Positions 7,403 through 14,509 of a stretch of 20,951 nucleotides of DNA are shown here, piece after piece. The stretch is from a virus. The notes beneath the pieces are model-generated. The model was given only the letters and a program-made list of their open reading frames with translations, was not told the DNA's origin and searched no databases. The stretch lies in the IMG/VR virus record IMGVR_UViG_3300043409_000909, positions 1 through 20,951 of that record; one strand, 5' to 3'. The position numbers were made by a program, and so were the translations under genes. How positions within the stretch are numbered: the first letter of the stretch is position 1; each line of letters starts with the position of its first letter.

Positions 7403-7430
7403 CACGGGATGTAAATAAACAGAGCCCGTG
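7403..7430 (-). other. RNA hairpin between two tiny genes
   Basis: CACGGG (7403-7408) and CCCGTG (7425-7430) form a perfect 6-bp GC-rich stem with a 16-nt AT-rich loop. A short AAG/CTT helix could extend it across a two-base bulge. It sits 9 bp after the stop of the 53-aa gene. The sequence after the stem on the minus strand is only moderately T-rich (TACTTCATTT), so it may be a weak terminator, an RNA-processing site or an mRNA 3' stabiliser. Confidence 0.45.
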
Positions 7431-7439
7431 CTTTTCATT

Positions 7440-7601
7440 TTATCGTTTTTTTCTTCCTAGTGCTCTCTCAGGAATGTTAGTTCCTTGGTTAATACTTTTG
7501 TTAGGAGTAGCCGATTTAGCAGCATATACTGGAGCGTTGGTTCCACCAACTCTTCCTGTAGGTTTTTTGCATGCTGTTACATTTTCATTTTTTGATGTCA
7601 T
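7440..7601 (-). CDS. Tiny basic protein, 53 aa
   Basis: Translation from the ATG at 7601 gives MTSKNENVTACKKPTGRVGG... ending in ERALGRKKR. It is Lys/Arg/Asn-rich with one Cys and a Gly-Pro-rich, probably extended middle. It is followed by the GC-rich hairpin at 7403-7430 and preceded by the 337-aa gene after 33 bp. The short motif GG-x(4)-PVY-x(2)-K/T-[SA] is loosely echoed in the 50-aa gene at 19554-19706, which may be chance. It is the first gene of the tiny-gene array. The function is unknown. Confidence 0.6.
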   Translation of the reverse strand: MTSKNENVTACKKPTGRVGGTNAPVYAAKSATPNKSINQGTNIPERALGRKKR

Positions 7602-7634
7602 GACATAAATATTTAGTACTTACTATAATATACA

Positions 7635-8648
7635 TTATTCATTCCAATAAGTCTCTACAGAATTCAACATTTCTACTAGAATTGTTTCATTCAATGGATT
7701 CCTTAAGTATTCAACAACCTCTGATGCATTACGTCCTAACATTGTAGAAGTGACCATATGATAAATCATACCATCTGCTTTTGGAGCAATGAACTTAAAG
7801 AAACTTGCATCTTTTACTAATGACTTAAGTTTCAATGTTTCCATGTCCATTTCTACAGTTTTTAAGAATGATTCTGCAGCGCGCAATTCATTCTTCTCAA
7901 TTCCTCTACCGTTGATGTACTCATCCATGTTCTCATATAGAACATCATTAGGAGTAGATTTCTTGTACTGTGTACTATAAGCATCCACAACTTTACATAC
8001 ATAAAGAAGCTTGCTAACATTTTTATTATAAAGAAGATCCAGTTGAGACAATGCTTTATTTCTAAGTTTCTTAGCTTGAGTTCTTGTCGCTACTGTTTCA
8101 ACTGTTTTATCAAGATAAAACTTTGCTGGTCTTGCCATGTTTACAGCATCCTCCCAGCTCTTTGCTACTAGAGAAAATCCTCCAGCTTCAATGGCTTTAA
8201 CTTTAATTAAGTCAAAAGGATCTTGTTTTGGATTTAAGAATAATGGTTCATTACCACAACGGAGAGAAATCTTTTCCCAGAATTCATCATTAGTCGGTGT
8301 AATCAATTTAACCTGTTTCCAAAAATCCTCATCTGCCGGATCAATTATATTTGAAGCAAGCTCTCTTTCAAGTTCCGCCACTGTTTCACGGATATCTTTA
8401 ATTACAGCTGCTTTGTGTTCAGGATCTTTAATGTTTTTTACTTCTGGAGCAAATTCATTAAGACCTGTGATATATCTTTTAATCCCGTTTTTTTCCAAAC
8501 ATGCAAGTTGTTCTTCATGAAATGCCCCTGGAAAAAGTGCAAGATTATAATTTTGAAGACCCATGTTGTCATTTTCAACACTGACCATTGGTCTTACTGT
8601 AATGGGACCTGATAAAGAGGGCCCATTGGATACAATTGTTAAGCTCAT
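7635..8648 (-). CDS. Unknown protein following the capsid gene, 337 aa
   Basis: I choose the ATG at 8648 (MSLTIVSNGPSLSG...). An upstream in-frame ATG at 8690 would place the start inside the terminator stem, and the chosen start carries the AAACCAACAAA leader. After a short extended N-terminus the protein is predominantly helical, with a charged stretch (VAELERELASNIIDPADEDFW, about residues 90-110) and regions rich in Lys and Leu up to the C-terminus (LNSVETYWNE). No enzyme motif is visible. Position directly after the major capsid gene, but behind an attenuator, suggests a head-associated or minor virion protein needed in lower amount. Confidence 0.75.
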   Translation of the reverse strand: MSLTIVSNGPSLSGPITVRPMVSVENDNMGLQNYNLALFPGAFHEEQLACLEKNGIKRYITGLNEFAPEVKNIKDPEHKAAVIKDIRETVAELERELASNIIDPADEDFWKQVKLITPTNDEFWEKISLRCGNEPLFLNPKQDPFDLIKVKAIEAGGFSLVAKSWEDAVNMARPAKFYLDKTVETVATRTQAKKLRNKALSQLDLLYNKNVSKLLYVCKVVDAYSTQYKKSTPNDVLYENMDEYINGRGIEKNELRAAESFLKTVEMDMETLKLKSLVKDASFFKFIAPKADGMIYHMVTSTMLGRNASEVVEYLRNPLNETILVEMLNSVETYWNE

Positions 8649-8649
8649 T

Positions 8650-8660
8650 TTTGTTGGTTT
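8650..8660 (-). promoter_or_regulatory. Leader box AAACCAACAAA before the 337-aa gene
   Basis: The exact 11-nt box ends one base before the ATG at 8648, the same offset as at 2502 and 19436. It decides the start codon of this gene. Confidence 0.55.
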
Positions 8661-8669
8661 TTTGTTATT

Positions 8670-8704
8670 AAATAAAAAGGGAGAGAGCACTAACTCTCTC
8701 CCTT
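8670..8704 (-). terminator. Intrinsic terminator/attenuator after the major capsid gene
   Basis: AAGGGAGAGAG (8677-8687) and CTCTCTCCCTT (8694-8704) form a perfect 11-bp stem with a 6-nt loop. On the minus strand the stem is followed by TTTATTT. It lies 12 bp after the capsid stop codon and 28 bp before the next start, leaving no space for a promoter. This suggests partial termination that lowers expression of downstream genes. Confidence 0.88.
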
Positions 8705-8716
8705 ATGTTTTATAAA

Positions 8717-10336
8717 TTAGAATGATCCACCAGTAATTGGGTTTCTCATAACAATTTTCAAGACTTTAGTTGGATCTTTAACCCAAATAGCCGGCATTGT
8801 TTGTGACATGAATACACGGTATCCATTGAACTGTCCTGAAGACTGGAAGCCTTGAGTACGTCCCATGTAATCCATTGTACCATTTTGATACCACCATTTC
8901 AACTGATTATCCCAAGACAATTTCAACAAGAAGATGTTGTCATTTGTGTTATCTGTGATATCAAAGATAATGAATGAATAAGAAGACAATGGGTTACCAT
9001 CAATGATTGGGTTTTCAATATCATTAGTGTGGATGTTGTCAAACGCTGGGTTCAATACAAACTTCACGTTAGCCAAGAAAGGAATCACATAACTAGTGTA
9101 TGCAAATCCAAATCCTAGATCCATACCTTTGTTAGTGATTGCTCCGATGTCCGCAGCAAGGATATTCAAACCTGATGCAACTGCCTCACGTCTGATAGCC
9201 TCATTTACTAGACGCATACCACCCATTCCTGTTTGTACAATCAATTGACGTTTAGGATCTGGACCTTGGAACTCCACACGACCAGCGTAGAAGTTGTAAA
9301 GCTCAGAACGGAACAATTCAAGATTGAAACTTGATTTGTTATAAACTCTTTTGAATGAACTATCTAATTGTTTCCAAAGACCTACTGACAAACGGATATC
9401 ATCTGGACCATCTTGCTTAACACGACCACCATGACCCCACATAAGGTAAGTCTCAATATCCGTTGCAATTTTAGTCAAGTGAGCTGCTTCCAATGAAGTC
9501 AAGAATGTACGGCTCAAATCACCATTGGCAACTGCGCGCTTAACATAATCTTTACCCATTGTTGCAACCATATCCTCAATTTTAGAAATTGATGGATCCA
9601 TTTGCTTGTCAAAGTTTCTCCAGATCTCAGTTACAGGAACTGTACCATCTGCATTCATTCCACCTTTAATTTGCATGTCTGCACGAGAAGAGATAGAATA
9701 GTGTACGTGAGCTTCAGCTCCACCTACGAAGTTGTAGAACTCACGGAATCCAGACTTAGTTTGGATATCAGAGAAACGCTCACCGTATTCTCCACGTGCA
9801 GATGACTTACGGAATACCTTAGTACCATTAGCCAAATAACGGTTATCCAAGAAACGGTAGTTGTCATTGTTTACCAATGAAACAGTATAGATGAAACCAT
9901 CTCCGATAGGAAGAATGTCATCTTCTGCAGAAACAATCATCTCCGCACCGTTGTACTTGTCATAAGTAATGATATCACCATGTCCGAACTCACGTTTGTT
10001 CAACTTGAGTTTGAAGCTAGTTCCATCAATTCCCTTAACTACATTTGAAGGCTCAATGTCTTCAATGATGTAAGGTAAATCCTGTGAAATAGGAGTTTGC
10101 CATTTGTACTCACCGCGAACATTGTCCACCATGATTACGTTTTTACCACCAAAGGATGACATTTGGTAAAGGGGCATTTCAACTTTTTGAGTCATAGCCC
10201 AAATGTCTACAGGACCCATATCCATAGGTTCTGCATCCTTCAGCATGTTTGCTAAGTGGTATGAATCCACGTGAGAAGACGCATTGTATTGCGTATCACG
10301 GAGGAATATACCATTGTTTAAAACTGGAGTTGCCAT
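8717..10336 (-). CDS. Major capsid protein, 539 aa
   Basis: Assigned by position and size: it directly follows terminase, portal and a scaffold-like protein, is of capsid length, and ends in a strong terminator. The protein is mixed alpha/beta. Its opening residues (FLRDTQYNASSHVDSYHLANML) would form an N-terminal arm. A long helix-rich middle follows (about 240-330), and the end is beta-rich (DPTKVLKIVMRNPITGG). An HK97-type fold is the expectation for tailed phages but has no short signature to point to. Codons look more GC-ending (for example AAC, TTC, GTA/GTT mixtures) than in neighbours, as is common in highly expressed genes. The leader before the ATG is repeated ACAA units. Confidence 0.8.
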   Translation of the reverse strand: MATPVLNNGIFLRDTQYNASSHVDSYHLANMLKDAEPMDMGPVDIWAMTQKVEMPLYQMSSFGGKNVIMVDNVRGEYKWQTPISQDLPYIIEDIEPSNVVKGIDGTSFKLKLNKREFGHGDIITYDKYNGAEMIVSAEDDILPIGDGFIYTVSLVNNDNYRFLDNRYLANGTKVFRKSSARGEYGERFSDIQTKSGFREFYNFVGGAEAHVHYSISSRADMQIKGGMNADGTVPVTEIWRNFDKQMDPSISKIEDMVATMGKDYVKRAVANGDLSRTFLTSLEAAHLTKIATDIETYLMWGHGGRVKQDGPDDIRLSVGLWKQLDSSFKRVYNKSSFNLELFRSELYNFYAGRVEFQGPDPKRQLIVQTGMGGMRLVNEAIRREAVASGLNILAADIGAITNKGMDLGFGFAYTSYVIPFLANVKFVLNPAFDNIHTNDIENPIIDGNPLSSYSFIIFDITDNTNDNIFLLKLSWDNQLKWWYQNGTMDYMGRTQGFQSSGQFNGYRVFMSQTMPAIWVKDPTKVLKIVMRNPITGGSF

Positions 10337-10371
10337 TTGTTGTTTGTTTGTTTGATTAAATTATAAGTAAA

Positions 10372-11628
10372 TTATCTTTTGAATATGTTTCTTGATTGTC
10401 TATTGATTTTTCTTCCTTGAGTTAAGTCTCTTGACGGCTCACGTTCTTCTTGCACAGTTGATGGCATTCTATTTGCCTGCTCTGTCTTTAACATTCTTAC
10501 TGTTTTTTCTACAGCTTCATTAGAAGCTTTAGATCTAACCTGTGCTTCAAAGCCTTCTTCATCAGCAAGTAGCCAAAGGGCTTTAGCTATCTTAGCATGA
10601 TTAGGTTCTACCCATTGGTATTTTTCAAGTAAATGGCCCAACATTGTTGTTGGTTTTCCAGATATTGAAGGATAGTTTGGTTGAACTAATCCTGAGAATA
10701 ACATATTCTGTGTTCTTCCATCAAGTTTAAGTCCATTCAACTCGCCAGGAGCCAATGTTTGATAAACACTTTCCTGGTACATGCGGCTTTGTTCTTCTTG
10801 TTTTTGTTTAGCCGTTGCTTGAGTTGCTATTTTCTGTTGAAGAATTTTATCTTGCATATCATCCAACCTTGGCTTGAATCTATCTGCTTTGGTTCTTAAT
10901 TCATCTCTATCCCGTAGGGATTCAATTTCCTCCTCAATTTCTTCTTGTGTGCCATACTGAGTTGTTTGGAGGTAGGCTCTTACAATCTGCTCTTGTCCAT
11001 CTTCTGTATTAACATCAAGTTCAAATACTTCTTGGCTAGAGGCCAAGGCTTTGAACATATTTTTGATATCTGTACCACCATTAGCTACATACTCATAAGC
11101 TCTTTGTAGCTCATAAGGTAAGCTATTATAAAACTGTTTAGGTATTTCTTCCTTTACAGTTTCTTCGCGCTCCCGCATGTTAGCCTCAAGGAGTTCTTCC
11201 CAATCAGCTTGAGAATAATCATCTAGTTTCTTACCATCATCAAACGGAAACAACAAACCTTTATCTATAAGTTTGTTAGCTGTTTCAATCATGACATCTT
11301 TAGTCAATGACGGTCTTCCACCTAGGTTTTTATTACCATCGCTTCCAGCTTGATCAAGTAGTTCACTTAAATCTTCAAGTGTTACTTCTTCTCTTTCAGC
11401 AGAGGCTGCCGATGTACTAGCAGGTTTTGATTCTTGTTTGCCTACGTCAGGCTTGTCAAGGAACGTGGTGTCAGTTCTTATGTCTGAAAAAACATTTGGT
11501 TTTTTCTCTGTGGAAGTATCGGCTCCCGTTGGAACCATTATACTTTCACTTCCTACTCCTAATAATTCATCCAGGTTGTCAAATTCAACTTCCTGTACGG
11601 ATGTGTTTTCTTGTGTTGTATCACTCAT
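10372..11628 (-). CDS. Capsid scaffold/assembly protein candidate, 418 aa
   Basis: The ATG at 11628 (MSDTTQENTS...) is preferred over one at 11670 because it carries the leader box. Residues 1-110 are acidic and low in complexity, probably disordered. A motif NLGGRPSLTKDVM follows near residue 105, then a Glu/Gln-rich helical region with predicted coiled coil (YGTQEEIEEEIESLRDRDEL; later QQKIATQATAKQKQEEQS). The C-terminus is strongly basic (QGRKINRQSRNIFKR). An acidic disordered N-terminus, helical centre and basic capsid-binding tail between portal and capsid genes is the classic scaffold layout. No protease is visible in the window. A minor capsid or head-core protein is the alternative. 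Confidence 0.7.
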   Translation of the reverse strand: MSDTTQENTSVQEVEFDNLDELLGVGSESIMVPTGADTSTEKKPNVFSDIRTDTTFLDKPDVGKQESKPASTSAASAEREEVTLEDLSELLDQAGSDGNKNLGGRPSLTKDVMIETANKLIDKGLLFPFDDGKKLDDYSQADWEELLEANMREREETVKEEIPKQFYNSLPYELQRAYEYVANGGTDIKNMFKALASSQEVFELDVNTEDGQEQIVRAYLQTTQYGTQEEIEEEIESLRDRDELRTKADRFKPRLDDMQDKILQQKIATQATAKQKQEEQSRMYQESVYQTLAPGELNGLKLDGRTQNMLFSGLVQPNYPSISGKPTTMLGHLLEKYQWVEPNHAKIAKALWLLADEEGFEAQVRSKASNEAVEKTVRMLKTEQANRMPSTVQEEREPSRDLTQGRKINRQSRNIFKR

Positions 11629-11629
11629 C

Positions 11630-11639
11630 TTGTTGGTTT
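11630..11639 (-). promoter_or_regulatory. Leader box AAACCAACAA before the scaffold gene
   Basis: AAACCAACAA lies one base upstream of the ATG at 11628 (AAACCAACAAG ATG). It supports this start over the longer reading frame. Confidence 0.5.
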
Positions 11640-11667
11640 TTTTGTGATTATCTAATAATAATATAGT

Positions 11668-11675
11668 CAAAAATA
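11668..11675 (-). promoter_or_regulatory. Candidate -7 promoter element before the scaffold-capsid genes
   Basis: In the 118-bp AT-rich gap between portal and scaffold the minus strand holds TATTTTTG, a match to the Bacteroidota -7 consensus TAnnTTTG. No clear -33 TTTG lies at the expected distance. The gap is the longest inside the head-gene block, so a capsid promoter here is plausible. Confidence 0.35.
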
Positions 11676-11746
11676 CGCTATTTAAACATTTTAAATTTGC
11701 TTTATTGACTAACCTGTTCTAAAATTTTGCCAATATATGGCTATAC

Positions 11747-14509
11747 TTATTTTTTCTTTTGGTTTTTAGGTTTTTCAATCTTAATATCAAACTTGTTTTT
11801 GTTTTCTTGAGCTATTTGAAGTTGTTTATCAGCTATATCTTTTTGAGCTTGGATTTTTTCTCTTTCAATAGAAGCTTTTTGTTGGAACTGGGTAGTTCTA
11901 TTTATTTCTTTTTCTCTTTGAAGACTCATAGTATCTCGGTATTGCTCAGTTTTTTGAATTGAATCAAGAGCATCTAAGTAATCTGATTGAGAATTTTGAT
12001 TCATATCCTGCATGGCTCCATACCCTGCAGATTTAATTTCAGCAACAAGCATGTCTTTTCTGCGATCTTTTTCAGCTTCTTGAGCCTTGAAGTCTCTATC
12101 CATTTGTTTTTCTTGTTGTATAGCTTCAAGATCCATTTGTTTCATCTTCTCTTCATGCTGCATTTGAGCTTGACCTTCTTGTTTTTGTTTAACCTCAATT
12201 GACTTAAGAACATTATTCAATGTACCCATTGAATCTGATTGGATTATGTTACCAAGATCATAGATTGATGCTCCAGCTGTATTATTACTTACAGCAAGTT
12301 GTTTCATCTGTTCTATGATTGATCTATGATTAGCTTTGGTATTACAATATACATGCACGTCTCTCATAAGAAGATCAGTACCATTAATTTCAAAGTTTAC
12401 GCGTTCTTCTGGTGTAGTAGAAACTTGCATGCGGATTGAAGGTTTTGTAGAAGCATAATACTGAGCTAAGTCAGTACGCATTTGGTGTACCCGTGGCATT
12501 AAGTGATCAGAGTGTTGTACAAAATACATTTCCGTTTGTGCATATGATCCGGCTACTGCTTGTTCTATTCCAGTAGCTGTATCTGTTTGTCCAATTTGCA
12601 TACCCATTCTTTGTGGGTTCACACCAATTACTTCATATGCTTGTTGCTTAAAGAAGTTAGCCAACTGTATACGTGAAAGCATACGCTGTGTTTGCTCAAG
12701 GTTTAATACTTGGAAATGGTTAAAATTCAGTGCGTTTTCCGTATTAGCTATTGAAGTATCTAAAGGAAGCATCCCAAAATTCTTCATAGCCACGTATGCT
12801 TTAGCCAAGTTTCCTTTACCCCAGTCTTCTCCTAATGAGTGTTGTGGTAGAGTATTTTGATCTAGCATAATCACAGTACCAATCTCATCTACTAGGATAT
12901 CCGCAATCTGATTATTCACAAGATTATATGCTACCTGAAATGGTTTCATTAAATCTACTAGAGATACAGAACGTGTGTTACGATCAGTAAATACTCTTCC
13001 TTCTACTGGAAGCTTACACCCGTACATTGTATTATCACCTTTGAATTGGAACTTCATTGGTTTAATGTGGTTCTGCATTATTCCCATATAGATTGGATTA
13101 ATACCACCCGGGTTATTCATACCCCAGAATGAAGGCATGTTAGGTCCAATCTTAATTCCACCCCAAACTTGATTAATCCAAATCCATTCAATGTGTTCAC
13201 CAAAGACTAGATTATCTTTGGATTTATTTCTCATAAATGATGTATTATAAACAGGTTTGTCTGTTACAACATATGTTTCATCAATTATTTCATTAATTAC
13301 CTCACCGTCCTCACTGATTTTTGTAAGATGACCTAACTTGCGCTGAGATTTCCAGTAACATGTGGTTACACGCAATAAGTGTGCGCTACCCATATCAAAG
13401 TAGTCTTCTGATTCACCCAGGATCCAGTTAATGATATCTCCACCATTGTAAATAAAGTTAGTATACATTGATGTGAACTGACGGTATTCTAATGAAGGAC
13501 GGTTTGTATTCCAATCATGGGATTTAGTAGCATCATAGTATGAACCATCATTTTGGTATCCTTGTATAGGATAGCCGGCAGATCTTACAGGATAGATTGC
13601 TTCAAGGGATTCTAATTGGTCTTGACTCATTACCCAACCATACTTATCAATTACATCGGCAACTGACATCATCTCAATTTTACCAACCCAGTTACCCTGG
13701 GAAATATATCTTACATCTGGTGACTTATGATAAAAGGTAAGAACTGGATTCCATAATTCAATGTTATAATCATCTTCAAGCATTTGGAAATGCCAAAACT
13801 CACGGTCAGTGATAAGCATTTCTTTAAAGGCACGTTCTTCAAGCTCATCCATTTTGAATCTTTCCTCATCAATGATGTGCTGTTTAGAAGCCCATTGCTC
13901 ACATAATGTACTATAGCTTTTATTGTAAAAGTCTTGGATCTCTGGTAGAGATTTAACATTCTCAGGACTGATTTGTTGTTGAAATTCTTCACTATTTGGA
14001 TCAGCTCCCATTTCAAGCATATTTGAAATAAGTTTTTGCTCAGCTTGTTTTACAAGAACATCTTCAATATCTGCAAGTTTGTTTGTAAGAATTTCATTAT
14101 AGGTATACTCATCTACTGCGCGAAATGTAACTCTCTTATTTCTTTTAGCAAATTCTGATGTGAGTACTTTAACTACATTTGGAACAATAGGATAAAATTT
14201 AAGCTCTAATGCTGACGCATCTTCAGCTGCTAAAGTTTCTACTATATCTCTGTACTCATTATCAGCTTCAGCAACATAATCTGTTCTGTCAATTAAACCT
14301 TCAGCAAGCTTATAGTTTTTCATCAACCTGCGTGCATTTCTACGTATCTGTTTGAGTCCATTCCATTCTAGCCAGTCTAAGTTCCATGCTGCCCATTCAG
14401 TATTTTTTTCTTTTTCAGGTAAAAACTGAAGTGGTTGAGTGATACTAGCAAGACGGTTGTATTCCGCCTTTTTACCACTCTTAAGTTGCATTGCATTATA
14501 TACTTCCAT
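11747..14509 (-). CDS. Portal protein, 920 aa
   Basis: The gene overlaps the terminase stop by one base (TAATG at 14509-14511), the usual terminase-portal arrangement. The central part (about residues 80-680) is mixed alpha/beta, with an Asp/Asn-rich and aromatic surface (LEDDYNIELWNPVLTFYHKS) and later NHIKPMKFQFKGDN and LMKPFQVAYNLVNNQ. From about residue 740 to the end it is a long Gln/Glu/Lys-rich coiled coil (QHEEKMKQMDLEAIQQEKQM and similar), as expected for an extended barrel or internal helical domain. At 920 aa it is longer than most portals, similar to the large portals of Bacteroidota podoviruses. The dodecameric portal forms the vertex for DNA entry and contacts the terminase. The assignment is by position and architecture. 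Confidence 0.8.
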   Translation of the reverse strand: MEVYNAMQLKSGKKAEYNRLASITQPLQFLPEKEKNTEWAAWNLDWLEWNGLKQIRRNARRLMKNYKLAEGLIDRTDYVAEADNEYRDIVETLAAEDASALELKFYPIVPNVVKVLTSEFAKRNKRVTFRAVDEYTYNEILTNKLADIEDVLVKQAEQKLISNMLEMGADPNSEEFQQQISPENVKSLPEIQDFYNKSYSTLCEQWASKQHIIDEERFKMDELEERAFKEMLITDREFWHFQMLEDDYNIELWNPVLTFYHKSPDVRYISQGNWVGKIEMMSVADVIDKYGWVMSQDQLESLEAIYPVRSAGYPIQGYQNDGSYYDATKSHDWNTNRPSLEYRQFTSMYTNFIYNGGDIINWILGESEDYFDMGSAHLLRVTTCYWKSQRKLGHLTKISEDGEVINEIIDETYVVTDKPVYNTSFMRNKSKDNLVFGEHIEWIWINQVWGGIKIGPNMPSFWGMNNPGGINPIYMGIMQNHIKPMKFQFKGDNTMYGCKLPVEGRVFTDRNTRSVSLVDLMKPFQVAYNLVNNQIADILVDEIGTVIMLDQNTLPQHSLGEDWGKGNLAKAYVAMKNFGMLPLDTSIANTENALNFNHFQVLNLEQTQRMLSRIQLANFFKQQAYEVIGVNPQRMGMQIGQTDTATGIEQAVAGSYAQTEMYFVQHSDHLMPRVHQMRTDLAQYYASTKPSIRMQVSTTPEERVNFEINGTDLLMRDVHVYCNTKANHRSIIEQMKQLAVSNNTAGASIYDLGNIIQSDSMGTLNNVLKSIEVKQKQEGQAQMQHEEKMKQMDLEAIQQEKQMDRDFKAQEAEKDRRKDMLVAEIKSAGYGAMQDMNQNSQSDYLDALDSIQKTEQYRDTMSLQREKEINRTTQFQQKASIEREKIQAQKDIADKQLQIAQENKNKFDIKIEKPKNQKKK

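Noticed and set aside
8137-8520. Plus-strand frame of 127 aa
   Set aside because: It lies fully antisense to the 337-aa gene, with Ser/Phe-rich translation typical of a shadow frame.
8649-8690. Longer N-terminus of the 337-aa protein from an ATG at 8690
   Set aside because: The extension would be coded inside the terminator stem, and the leader box points to the ATG at 8648.
10337-10356. ACAA-type short repeat before the capsid gene as a protein-binding site
   Set aside because: It is better read as a low-complexity A-rich leader, common before Bacteroidota starts.
11629-11670. Longer N-terminus of the scaffold candidate from an ATG at 11670
   Set aside because: The extra residues are coded by the leader region itself; the box before 11628 supports the shorter form.
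11728-11742. Short hairpin GCCA/TGGC after the portal gene as a terminator
   Set aside because: The stem is only 4 bp and AT-rich around it; it is too weak to call.
13711-14016. Minus-strand frame of 101 aa inside the portal gene
   Set aside because: It is an out-of-frame shadow of the portal coding sequence with no leader or known motif.
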